This document shows positions 23,001-32,308 of a stretch of DNA of 64,000 nucleotides, piece by piece. The DNA is taken from the NCBI GenBank assembly GCA_039621445.1, contig CP154956.1:2207873-2271872 (forward strand). The letters run 5' to 3'. Both the position numbers and the translations under genes were made by a program. Under the pieces are notes generated by a model. That model did no database searches and was not told the origin of the DNA. It saw only the letters and a list, made by a program, of their open reading frames with translations. The DNA comes from Euglena gracilis. Its lineage: Eukaryota > Euglenida > Euglenophyceae > Euglenales. Every line of letters starts with the position of its first letter. Position 1 is the stretch's first letter.

Positions 23001-24138
23001 CGAACACATCCAGAAATGGGGGTCCAGGTGAGGAAATACCCCAGGGCTGCCCCCCCCCCGTTCTGCGACCTCTTCCAGAAATGGGGGTCCGGGAGGGATT
23101 GCCCCAAGGCTGGCTCCCCCCTCCCTGCCCGAGGCTGAACTCTTCAGGGCCAGGGGAGAATAAAAACATTCTGAAAACCCAATCTGGGAGTGGATTGTTG
23201 CCATTACCACGCCTCAGAAAAAGGTTTTGGATCGGTCATCCCACTGGCAAGCTCCTGAGATTCCTTGGTCCACCATTCGATACGGGCAGCACTGCAAATT
23301 CAATTTAATTCACCACCGTTTGGGTCCCAAAGATCTTGCAAATCTTTGAAATTCTGTCCACTGGACTTCGGGTCCGGCAATTCCATGCCGTGACTAGCCC
23401 CATTTGTAATTTGAACCTGCACAGACAAAAAGCGTTTTCCACCCCATCTCATGCAACCATTCTGCAAAATGGTCACATTTAGGGCATGGAGGAGGCAGCC
23501 TAGCCCCCACTTGCTTTTCAGGGCGAGTTTCTGAACAATCCACAGGTCTAAACCCTTTGGACGTCCAAAAGCTCCCCTCAAAACCTCCCTTGTGCTTTCC
23601 GGGGTGAGTTTCTGAACAATCCACAGGTCTAAACCCTGTGGACGTCCAAAACCTCCCCACAAAACCTCCCTTCAGGACTCCCAGCTAGACTGGAGGCCTT
23701 CAGGGGGTGTTTGTGAGGATAAAAGCTAGTCTAGAGGCCTTGAACCTCTAGACCCTGTGGCCCTTCTGTCCAACCCACTGATCATCCACAGTCTCTTTTT
23801 GGCAAAATCCCAACCCTCATGGCTAGGGTCTATGGCTGAACCATATACCCTGAATCCATTTCTGTATGTTTGTGTGCTGGACTCTCTTCTAATTGGGGGG
23901 GATTTGGTCCGCGCGTCCACAGGCTCCTTTCTTACTAAGCTGGGATCTCTTAATTTGGAAAAATGTGGGGGATGGCACCTGGAAAACTGCAATTCCACAG
24001 CCAGCCCCCCATATCATTGGATGCGCCTTCCAGAGCGCTATCCAATGATACCCATTTTAAGGCGTCACTCAGCCGTTTCCCAACTTTCACTTCTGGAGCC
24101 TCTTCTAGGCTGGAGCGTGGCTGTCCAAACAGCCAACA
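20038..24138 (-). repeat. R element 3' LTR (~4.1 kb) built of C-run hairpin modules
   Basis: 4,101 bp, starting TGTCCGCGG and ending CAGCCAACA on the plus strand. Its partner is 34,329-38,074 plus 51,600-51,963. The match is near-complete by eye, with most differences in C-run lengths. Much of 20,580-23,150 consists of 45-70 base modules: a run of C, GACCTG, a short loop, CAGGTC, a run of G, then AAAAG; e.g. 21,751-21,795, 22,037-22,075 and 22,104-22,149. An 81 bp tandem pair lies at 23,525-23,686. Open frames in it shift with each G run between the two LTRs, so they are not genes. Confidence 0.8.
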
Positions 24139-24149
24139 CCCCCTCCCTT
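24139..24149 (-). promoter_or_regulatory. Polypurine tract of R element
   Basis: AAGGGAGGGGG on the minus strand, touching the start (TGTTGGC) of the 3' LTR. This is the plus-strand primer position and confirms that R is oriented on the minus strand. Confidence 0.75.
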
Positions 24150-24322
24150 GAGACCCTTAGTCGGACACGCTCAAATCCTGCACCGGCATACCCCCCTCCC
24201 CACTTCACCTCGACCCAGGTGAAGAAGATTGGGTGGACCTTGTCAAAAAATAAAACGTTGCCCCTCCTAGCAGTCCTGGGGTACACTATCCCACAAAGTG
24301 GGATATTCCTCCGGTTTTTGGG

Positions 24323-24770
24323 TCAGCAATATCCCCACTCCCAACAGACCCACTGCCCCGGGCACCACGTCCACGTCGGTCTCCCCTTGCCCTTGCCGTA
24401 CCCCTTGCCCATACCGCGTCCAGTCCCCTTGCCCTTGCCCTTTCCCTTGCCACCCTTACCCTTGCCTTGTGCAAGCGGCTGCGGCGTTGGGGGTTTATGT
24501 GGGTTGTCCCCCGTCCCAGTCTCCGACTTCATCTTCTTCGTTTGCGTCTGCGCGTCGCGCTTCCCCTCCTCCCTGAGGGGACCACGCTTCTTCTTGTGGT
24601 CTGTGGCGCCGCACTTGTAGCACCCCCGGTCTTCCACCGGGGGACTGCTTGCAGCCGCCTCCGCCTTTTGCTCCTCCTTCTGTTCTTCACTTGGTACATA
24701 AGGAGGGAAGGCTGACTTGGGTGTGCCCTCAATTCTGGTAATGGAGGACGGTTTGACGGTAACAGGCCCT
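24323..24770 (-). pseudogene. Gag nucleocapsid-like fragment downstream of R pol
   Basis: Minus-strand frame with a Glu/Lys-rich lead-in, then CYKCGATDHKKKRG (CX2CX4H with no fourth Cys) and a GKGKGGKGKGKGKG tail ending CPGQWVCWEWGYC. It resembles the R nucleocapsid (CYHCGAPSHFKRER, then a KGKG tail) but lies after pol. It may be an extra gag-like ORF of R, or a piece of another element. Confidence 0.5.
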
Positions 24771-24850
24771 TGTCCTTGTCACCGTTGGGAGACATACCAA
24801 CCTGGAATGAAAAACAAACAACCCACACCCGGTTTCCTCGAGTCTGTCCT

Positions 24851-25312
24851 TTAATACTCCTCAGGGAAACCGTTTATCAGTGGTCTCTCCTCGTTCCAAA
24901 CGAGGAGATACATATCCTCTCTCAAACTTCTCCACGTTTGTTCTCGTACACGCATCCCCCGAACTCCAACGAGTTCAATATGTGCTGGGTACATATAAGC
25001 TTTCTCCAGCCAATATCCCTGCACATATCTCCAATGGTACTGCCACCTATCCCTTTCCTCCCTTGGCACCCAATCCGGGATAGTTGGAGGAAAAAGGATT
25101 GGCACCCAGCCATCAGGATCCACACTATGGGGCCATTCTTCCGCTCTCCATGGATCATATGGCACCTCAAACACTCTCACGTGTGGATCCTCCGCCTCTT
25201 GGATTTCAGGCACCACGTACTGGTGTGTGAAATCCATTAGCCTATGCAGTAACATATTTGTGGGAGCGTATTGACCCCTAGAGTTTGCCGCCGTCAGGCT
25301 GGACCCCCGCAC
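24851..25312 (-). CDS. Unrecognised Trp/Tyr-rich ORF in R element
   Basis: 153 codons without a clear ATG (opens on GTG). Rich in W, Y, P and charged residues (DPWRAEEWPHSVDPDGW; QYHWRYVQGYWLEKAYMY). It lies between the integrase C-terminus and the nucleocapsid-like fragment, on the same strand as the rest of R. It looks like coding sequence by composition, but I recognise no family. It may be the remains of a post-pol protein. A weak likeness to the YVLEVYIYFLEY part of ORF3b is probably chance. Confidence 0.35.
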   Translation of the reverse strand: MRGSSLTAANSRGQYAPTNMLLHRLMDFTHQYVVPEIQEAEDPHVRVFEVPYDPWRAEEWPHSVDPDGWVPILFPPTIPDWVPREERDRWQYHWRYVQGYWLEKAYMYPAHIELVGVRGMRVREQTWRSLREDMYLLVWNEERPLINGFPEEY

Positions 25313-25703
25313 CCCTCCCCCGCGGCCCAGACCCCCCCTGGTTGGTCCCTGGTGTACGGGTCAGGTGTATGCCCCGACCCCACGGCACCCATCATCCTCC
25401 CCCCACAGGGCCCTGGCAGTCTCCTAGAAAAGGTGCTTCAGCATCCCCCGGGGAAAGTGAGAGGTCATCTCCCCCCTCCGACCGCTCTCACCCCCCTCCC
25501 CCCCCACACCATGGGTGGTTCCCGGCCCCGGTCCACCACGTCGTTTTCCGTTCATCTGGGACAAGGGAAGGCACAACATGACACACAACAAGGGAACGAG
25601 TCCAGAAAAGGAGTCCACCACCTAGGGGAAATCCAACCCCCCCCCCCCCCTCACTCTGTGGGGAGTGGGAGACATGGGGTAGTCCAAACCCAGCCGTCCC
25701 AAA
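25313..25703. other. C-rich non-coding stretch in R element
   Basis: Runs of 5-12 C and scattered GGG. No frame or hairpin array like that of the LTR could be supported. Confidence 0.4.
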
Positions 25704-26040
25704 CTAGTCCACCGGAGAAAAAGTTCCCTGTGGGCTCCCCGTCACCTTATCTGACCCTTTCCATTTGAATTCCCAGGTGCCCCCCTCCATCTTCCACCAC
25801 TCGTCCGGCTCCGCGTCCGGATCCTGGACCGTTCGCTTGTGATAATACAAGGGAACGGGGTTACCTCCGAAAGTGTCATCCACGTAAACCTTTAATGATC
25901 GTCGTGGAGCCTTTAGCCGGTGCCCCGGCTTTATCTCCACAACGTATGAGCTCTCCCCCTCCATTGCGACCACCACTCCCGGTCCAAGCCACTTGGAATC
26001 CAGCTTGTCACCTGCATTGGGGGGTCGCAGGTACCACACC
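25704..26040 (-). pseudogene. R integrase C-terminal domain
   Basis: Minus-strand frame VVWYLRPPNAGDKLDSKWLG, then PGVVVAMEGESSYVVE and RRSLKVYVDD. This is the DNA-binding C-terminal region (GPY/F-like: a basic Trp-Tyr lead, a KW-GP turn, beta strands) that follows the catalytic core of gypsy integrases. The rest of the integrase lies on the other strand at 28,205-29,640, so the two halves were separated by the inversion described below. Ends with a stop at 25,704. No chromodomain follows. Confidence 0.7.
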
Positions 26041-26296
26041 ACTGTTTGTACGATTACCAAATGGTGAAGGCATGGCTTTGAATGCCCTCATCGATACAGG
26101 GGCCCAGGTGAACCTGATTAAGGCAGGTTTGCTTGAGTCCAGATTTTTGGATTATGCTGATCACCTCATTGTGACAGCTAAATCAAGTAATGGAGGGGGA
26201 AACAGAAGGTCACATTGGGGGTGACCTTCGACAGAAGTTCAACGGGGGCCCCTGCCGAATCTGGTCTCGTGTGAGACGGAATTTTATGAAGCATCC
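26041..26296 (+). pseudogene. R protease, inverted segment
   Basis: Plus-strand frame TPLFVRLPNGEGMALNALID, then TGAQVNLIKAGLLE: the LIDTGA active site of a retropepsin, catalytic Asp present. A frameshift follows near 26,200. The protease C-terminal part continues in 26,297 onward. Opposite in strand to R gag and methyltransferase because of the inversion. Confidence 0.75.
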
Positions 26297-27400
26297 ATGG
26301 AGGTGGATGCAATTCTGTCTTTTCCTTGGATGTCCCAGAATCACATTGGCGTTTTCCCCCACCGTAAAGCATTGGCCATTGATGAACCGTATTTTGCTCT
26401 CCTGTACGGTTGGACAGGAGAGAGGAAACAAAAGAGGAAACGGTGTGGGAAGGACCAAAGGAGACGTGTGACGATGATCCGTGAGGAGGAACCACAAAGG
26501 TCCGGAATCCCAACACAAGCTCCCGTTTCACAGGATTTTGACACTGAATTTGAACAAATCCTGTGGAAAATGAAGGTGCAAGTACCACCTGAGGGTCACA
26601 ATAGTGACGGTGAAAAGCTCACACGGGCTGAGAGGAGGCGAATTGCCAAGGCGTTGCAGCACCTGGGCATTTCCAAGGCCATCCGCAACATCGTTGAGGC
26701 ACGTGAGGAGGAAAATGTGGATCCCAGAATTCTTGACCTGCGAGAAAAAATTCAGAGGGATTATGACGGGGTGGTCTTTGACAAGGAACCGCTCAAGGAC
26801 CCACCTGTCAGAGGCCCATATGGGAATGCTTCAATACCCCTCAAGGAAGATGCCATACCCACCCGAGCCAAACCTTTTCGCTTGCACGGGGAGAAGTTCG
26901 AGGCCCATTGCAAAGTGACAAGGGAATGGCAGGATCGGGGGTACATCGAAAGAATTCCTGAGGGGGTGGTCAGCGAATGGATGTCCAATACTTTTGTAGT
27001 TCCGAAAAAGGATGGTGACTGGCGTGGGGTGGTAGATATGAGAGGTCCGAATTCCCAGACTCGGAGGATCTCATATCCACTGCCTGTGATTGAAGATTTG
27101 TTGGTGAAACAGGGTGGGAGGCAAATTTTTTCTATCATGGATTTGAGACAGGCCTTCCACCAGCAACCCTTACACCCAGATAGTCGACCCATCAAGCTTG
27201 TTACACTCCACCGGGGGTTAACCAGTGGAGGGTAAATGTAATGGGTCTGACAAACGCCAGTCAACAGTTCCAACAGATGATGGAGGATGTTTTATCATCG
27301 GTGAGGGATGTAGCTGACCCCTTCATCGACGATATCTTGGTTGGAACTCGGGTGGAGGAGGGGGAGGATCTCCTAGCAGCCCACGACAGGGACCTGAGAC
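26297..27400 (+). pseudogene. R reverse transcriptase, inverted segment
   Basis: Open from 26,297 to 27,235: protease tail (DAILSFPWMSQNHIGVFPHR), a linker, then RT with RGYIERIPEGVVSEWMSNTF, DWRGVVDMRGPNSQTR and FSIMDLRQAFHQQPLHPDSR (motif A Asp). A frameshift near 27,236 leads to MGLTNASQQFQQMM and PFIDDILVGT (27,242-27,405; the active-site pair is IDD). A stop follows in the thumb region. Ty3/gypsy type. Confidence 0.8.
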
Positions 27401-27599
27401 GGGGCTAGAAGTCCTCAGGATGCCAAATTGATCTGTGATGTCCGAAAGTGTAAGTTTTTGTCAAGGTTGCATTTTGCGGCCATGTTCTAACGGACCGACC
27501 CGTAGACCAAACCTGGCAAGCTCAGGGCCATTGAGAAATGGCAAAGGCCACAGACGATCACGGCCCCTAGAGCATTTGGGTTTTTACGAACTACTACAG

Positions 27600-28167
27600 T
27601 TCGATGTCAAGGTGCACGGGTTGTGTCGCGACTCCAAGACAAGTTGAAAATTCCACGCAGCGAGGGGAAAAAGGGATCCAAGAAACGAATCACGTGGGAG
27701 AAGGAGGACGAGGAGGCATTTCAGGAAATCAAATCAAGGCTTTGTGGGGAGCTCATCTTGCAAAGGGTGAACCCCGACAAGCCTTTCGTCTTGAGAGCTG
27801 ACGCAAGCCAATATGCAATAGGGCTACGTGGAGCAACTCATAGACGAACGCACCGACAGTGGAGGGTGTCTTGGCGAAAAAGACATCCCCTGTGGCGTTC
27901 ATGAGCAGGAAGCTCACGGACAGCCAACGGAATTGGGTGCCGAGGGAGCAGGAAACATATGCCATAATAGCAGCCCTTCAAAAATGGGAGCCTTGGATTG
28001 GCCTCCAACCCGTCTTGGTGTTGACGGATCACCGGAGCCTGGAATTCTGGGCAAAGGAGGTCCTAGATACCCCAAGCGGACCCCTAGGCCGAAGGGCGCG
28101 ATGGCACCAACTCCTGTCAAAATATGATTTGACAGTGGGTTACGTGCCTGGAAAGGACAACAAATGA
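27600..28167 (+). pseudogene. R RNaseH, inverted segment
   Basis: Two frames: KRITWEKEDEEAFQEIK, then PFVLRADASQYAIG (27,623-27,835), and after a frameshift SPVAFMSRKLTDSQRNW, REQETYAIIAALQKW, LVLTDHRSLEFW and WHQLLSKYDLTVGYVPGKDN (27,859-28,167). The acidic residues (D in RADAS, E in EQETYA, D in LTDHRS) are present. Continues toward integrase. Confidence 0.8.
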
Positions 28168-28204
28168 TATCCTTTCCAGGTGGGCATATCCTGCGAGTGA
28201 AGCC

Positions 28205-29640
28205 GTGAAGGATGTGAGTCGCCACGGCACGGCGCAGGACAAGGAAGATGTCATGGCTCTAATTCGTGAGGAGAAAAGGGAGGAGGCAGATTGCATGTGG
28301 GTTAGGCTCCGAGGACCACCCACACAGCAAAATGCCTGGATTCGAGGTGTTACCATTCGGAGTGGTAAGGAGACGGGGACCCAGGACATGGGACTGGAAA
28401 GTTCACAAGAGGATGCCTCGTTTGTGGGGGATGTAGGAGGAACAGAACCCCTGCCAACCCCTGCAACACAAGGATCCGAGGAAATTCAGCCCCAATATGT
28501 AGACCAATATTGGAATGCTCATTGGTCTACCGAGGAGGAGGTGAACGACATTGCTGGACCTGTAGTGGATTCCTCAAGTACGGGCGCCGAGGAGCTTGCA
28601 AACCCTGCAACCTCTTCCCACACGCTCTCTACCACACCAATTCCTAAACCCACACAGGTGGATTTCGGCAAACTCTTGGAGGTGAATTTGGGTTTGGAAT
28701 ACGGGAAATGTCCAAGTTTTGGTCCCATTTTTCCTCGAACCCAAACACCAGGGATGTCATGGCCCAAGGGTGTGAGGGCGGACAATGGTTTCATGTATGT
28801 GGATGGTCTCCCGTGTGTTCCATGTAGCCTCCAAAACGCAGTGGTCAGGGATTTCCATGCATACGTGGGGCATGCCGGATTCCCACGGCTGTGGGATGCC
28901 ATGTCCGTACGGTACAAGTGGGCGGACGAGGCATCAGTTAAAAAGTTCGCTAAAGTGGTGATGGGTGAGTGTGAGACCTGCCAGGCCTGCCAAAGACCCA
29001 GATTCTTGGAAGGTCGTCTGGAACCCACTCCCATCCCACCCCAGGCGATGTTTTCAGTTGCCTTGGACATTTTTGACATGCCACCTGTCCAGCATGAAGG
29101 GACCCTCCATAATGCCATTGTCTTGTGCGTAGACAGGCATAGTGGGTGGGTTGTGGCTGTCCCATGCAAGAAACAGGGCCTTACAGGGGGCAGGGTGGCA
29201 AAAATGATGGTTGCTCACCAATGGCGACCTTTTGGAGTCCCGAGTGTAGTAACGACGGACCAGGGGGCGCAGTTTATCAGCAGTTGGTGGCAATCAATGT
29301 GTGCTTTTCTGGGTATAAGGCACGCTTTCTCTCAGGCGTATTTTCATAACACCAATGGAAGGGCTGAGAGAGCGGGCCAGCAACTCATCGAGAGAATCCG
29401 CAAGATTCAGATCGATGAGCGGCTTTCATGGGTGGAAGCTCTCCCACAGGTTCTTCATAGGCTGCATGACACCCCGGGGGAGGGGGCCTGTCTCCTTACC
29501 AAATTCTGTTTGGTAGGGAAAGACCTTTGGGAGGGATTCCCAGGGAGCCTCCTTTTGAGTCTGAGGAGGCAAATGCATTCTTCCAGAGGATGAAGGAAAT
29601 TGATCAAGTGGTGGCAAAACGGCTCAATGATTTGCACATT
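28205..29640 (+). pseudogene. R integrase N-terminal and catalytic domains, inverted segment
   Basis: 462 uninterrupted codons to 29,593, then a frame change into PFESEEANAFFQRMKEID. A 150-residue linker is followed by an H2C2 zinc finger (FHAYVGH ... CETCQAC) and a complete DDE core: D in VALDIFDMP, D in VTTDQGAQF, E in GRAERAGQQ, with exactly 35 residues between the last two. The region after the core stops at about 29,640 in KRLNDLHIQQS; its continuation is the minus-strand piece at 26,040-25,704. This is the best preserved pol part in the window. Confidence 0.85.
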
Positions 29641-30779
29641 CAGCAATCCTCCCAAGTCAATGTGGGGAGGAATGTCTTGAGTGACCTGCAGGTTGGGGCA
29701 AATCTCATGAGCAATTGTAAATCCTCGCCTGTTTGCACAATTTTATTCAGCTTGAACTTCGACACTCCGTTCAAGCACCGCTGTGGAATAAATTCTGTTG
29801 GCAATTTCACTGGGGGTGAGGTCCTTTCACCCAGCCGCGAATGAATTTGCCCCTTGCGTAATGGGGGTGCACTCATCAGGTAATCCACCAATGCACCAGG
29901 CATCCTCCCCTTTTGCTTGGGTGAAAAACTCATCTCATTTCCACCCAGCCTTTCTCGGTGTCTCCTGGTGCCCCAGGGGGTCACCACCAGGTTTTCACAG
30001 GTCTGTTTATCACACAAAACATTAGGGAGGGCCGCAATTCGTGGACAACACCAAATTCTTGTTGGCTTCTGGTAGCCCCAACAAGCAAATTGGCAATAAT
30101 CCACATCGATAAAATTCAAATCCTGCATAAAATCCCTAGCTCGCAGAAACCCAAACCTGGGGTTCTCAATCCACCAAAACCGTGGCTGAAAGTACTCTAT
30201 AATTTCAAGAGTCCTTTGAACCAGGGCATCCGCCTTTTCAAAATCCCTTGGCCTCTGAGCCTTAGCATTGGAGTAGTCTTCACAGGGAGGGCCAGCCGCT
30301 ATTACGTCGAAATAATTGCTGGAAAATTCCCTGTAATCCCACTCCAAAATATCCCTGCAAATCGTGGGTTTTCCGTGGGGTTGGATGTCTAGGGAAATGA
30401 CTTCGTACCCTTGGTCCCGAAATTTATTTCCCACGCTGTTGGTTCCAGAAAACAAATCCAGCATGCTCAATTTTTTCTGGATACCACCCATCTGTGTGGT
30501 TCCTGGCACCTGTGGGCGGTCCTGATGGTGAGATGGGCCACCCACAAAACCTTTCCCCTTACCATGCTGACCGTTTAAATTGCGAGGAGAAAGCTGGGAA
30601 AATCTGGAGTGGTTAGGCTGGCTCCCCATGAACCCTGTCAATGGGGGCACTGCCACAGCACTCCCACAATTGGAAGGCACATATACTGGAGGAATTGACT
30701 CAACGGTTGGTGACAACGGGCAGAGGTGCAAGGCAGATTTCGGGTTCGATTTAGGGATGGGGTGGTTAGCACATTTCAC
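29640..30779 (-). CDS. Cytosine-5 DNA methyltransferase carried by an LTR retrotransposon
   Basis: Transfers methyl from SAM to cytosine C5. Residues counted from 30,779: motif I LDLFSGTNSVG (107-117), an acidic SAM site in SLDIQP, motif IV AGPPCEDYSNAK with nucleophile Cys166 (30,282-30,284), motif VI WWIENPRFG (ENP instead of the usual ENV), and YCQFACWGYQKPTRIW (motif VIII-like, with the Arg). No stop or frameshift in 380 codons, although gag and pol around it are broken. ENP plus the YCQ...KPTRIW pattern matches small phage and algal giant-virus methylases, not DNMT1/3/5 or CMT. The N-terminal 100 residues are Pro/Ser-rich, linker-like. The frame begins with GTG at 30,779; the first ATG is at 30,629; it is in frame with gag across a TAG at 30,840. 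Confidence 0.88.
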   Translation of the reverse strand: MKCANHPIPKSNPKSALHLCPLSPTVESIPPVYVPSNCGSAVAVPPLTGFMGSQPNHSRFSQLSPRNLNGQHGKGKGFVGGPSHHQDRPQVPGTTQMGGIQKKLSMLDLFSGTNSVGNKFRDQGYEVISLDIQPHGKPTICRDILEWDYREFSSNYFDVIAAGPPCEDYSNAKAQRPRDFEKADALVQRTLEIIEYFQPRFWWIENPRFGFLRARDFMQDLNFIDVDYCQFACWGYQKPTRIWCCPRIAALPNVLCDKQTCENLVVTPWGTRRHRERLGGNEMSFSPKQKGRMPGALVDYLMSAPPLRKGQIHSRLGERTSPPVKLPTEFIPQRCLNGVSKFKLNKIVQTGEDLQLLMRFAPTCRSLKTFLPTLTWEDC

Positions 30780-30839
30780 TGTGGAGGGGTCCTGACAGCC
30801 AGAGGTCCTGCCCCCTCCCTCGCCAAACCCCAGGCCCCC

Positions 30840-32308
30840 CTACTCAGCATCCTGAGGCCGAGCAGGTGCGGTTTGGGCCGGGCCCTCGCCCTTCCCTTCA
30901 CCCTGCACTGGCTGGTGAGGAGAGGCGTTCGGCCCTTTCCCTTTGCCTTTCCCTTTAGCCCAATCTGAAAAGCCTTTGCCCTTGCCTCCCTTGCTCCCCT
31001 TGCCAGAGCAAAAGAGTGCATTGTATTCTGGGCGTTCCCTTTTGAAGTGAGACGGGGCACCACAGTGGTAACAACCTGATTTGCGGTTTGCGGGTGGGTG
31101 CTGCCAATTTTGCTGGGGGGGCCGCACCGCAGGTGGAGCTTTAATTGGCTGCACCTGTGGTGGGGCTGGCTGGGCTGGCTGTTGAACCGGGTCAACTTTC
31201 TTCGCCGGTTCACGCTTTGCGGCCACCTTGAGAATCTCCCCCTCCATTTCAGTCTCACCCTGGTCGATGGTGAGAACTTTGGGAGGAAAGCGTGTGGTTT
31301 TGGTATACTGGGGCTTGTGGTCGTTGAAATTCAGGACCTTCTCCTGTCTTTCGCGGATCCACAATTTATCATCCACAAGCCTGAAAATTTCATCCAGGGT
31401 GATTTTCCACTCTATTCCTTCGATCTGCAGGGGTCTGGGGTAATTGGCAATCCGCCTCCCATTAAAATTGGTCAACCTTTCCATGGGAGTCCTGGAGTCA
31501 AACGCCACAATGTACTCTCCCCCTCCCATGGATTTCACTGCCTTGGGGGGAGTGCCAACCAAACTGATAATTGTGTTGCTCAACACCTGATCTGACAAAT
31601 CAGGTGGGGCAAACATCCTGACACGGGGATTTTTCTGTGTTTTAATGAAAGAATCCTCTGTAATCCATTTCGATATAAATTCAGGCACTCTGTTGAGGAA
31701 CCGAATTGCTTCCTCGGCAGATTTATCCTTCACGCAGAGCTGGGCTGACATAAACCTTACCCAAAATTATTCCAATCTGCCCGGGTGGTCTTTCCAGGGG
31801 TCTTGAACGAAATGTTATACCAAGCCCTCCTAGCTTCAAAGTTATTTTCAGGTGCATATCTCGCCTTGATCCGCGCAAAAACCGGCGTGAATCCAGGCTT
31901 TCCACCTGAACGTTGCAGAAATTTAATTTCCTGTTTGAGACTGTCACACAAACAGGACTCCAAAATCTGCAGCTTCATTGCCTCCCCGTAGTCCCTCCCC
32001 AGGGAAATGGCCTGCCAATACATTTCCCAATCTGCCGCAAAATTCTGCCAATCAGGAGACCTATCGTCGAATCGGGGAGGTCTAATCGACTTGGCATTTT
32101 CTGACACCACCAGGTCACCCCCCCAGGGGTAAAACCGGATGGTGCTGACCCCCTGTTCCACCCCCCACCGAAACTGGTCGAATGGAATAAGTGGGACCTT
32201 GATTCCCGCTTTGTAATGAAGGAAAAGATCCTGAAAATAATGGGGTTGGACCTTCTTCAAGTGGTTCCAAAAAAAACCAAAATCAGGGGTGGCTCGTGCG
32301 GGAACAGG
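30840..32308 (-). pseudogene. gag: R Gag, capsid-like and nucleocapsid part
   Basis: Continues the frame of the Gag N-terminus after a TAG at 32,309. Capsid-like segment: FDDRSPDWQNFAADWEMYWQ, MKLQILESCLCDSL and ARIKARYAPENNFEARRAWY. A frameshift in TTTTGGG near 31,760 leads to MSAQLCVKDKSAEEAIRFLN ... CYHCGAPSHFKRER, a zinc knuckle whose fourth ligand is Arg, then a SGKGSKGGKGKGF / KGKGKGKG tail ending PQDAE-TAG. Typical Gag order (capsid, knuckle, basic tail). The sequence after the TAG stays in frame with the methyltransferase. Confidence 0.75.

Noticed and set aside
20101-23662. Many 60-216 codon frames in the R LTRs, some repeating GWGGG and AGRGG peptides
   Set aside because: Frames change between the two LTR copies wherever C or G runs differ in length, so they are not maintained as protein.
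25704-26060. Chromodomain in the R element
   Set aside because: The integrase C-terminal module is present but no WRGY/TWEP-like signature follows before the stop.
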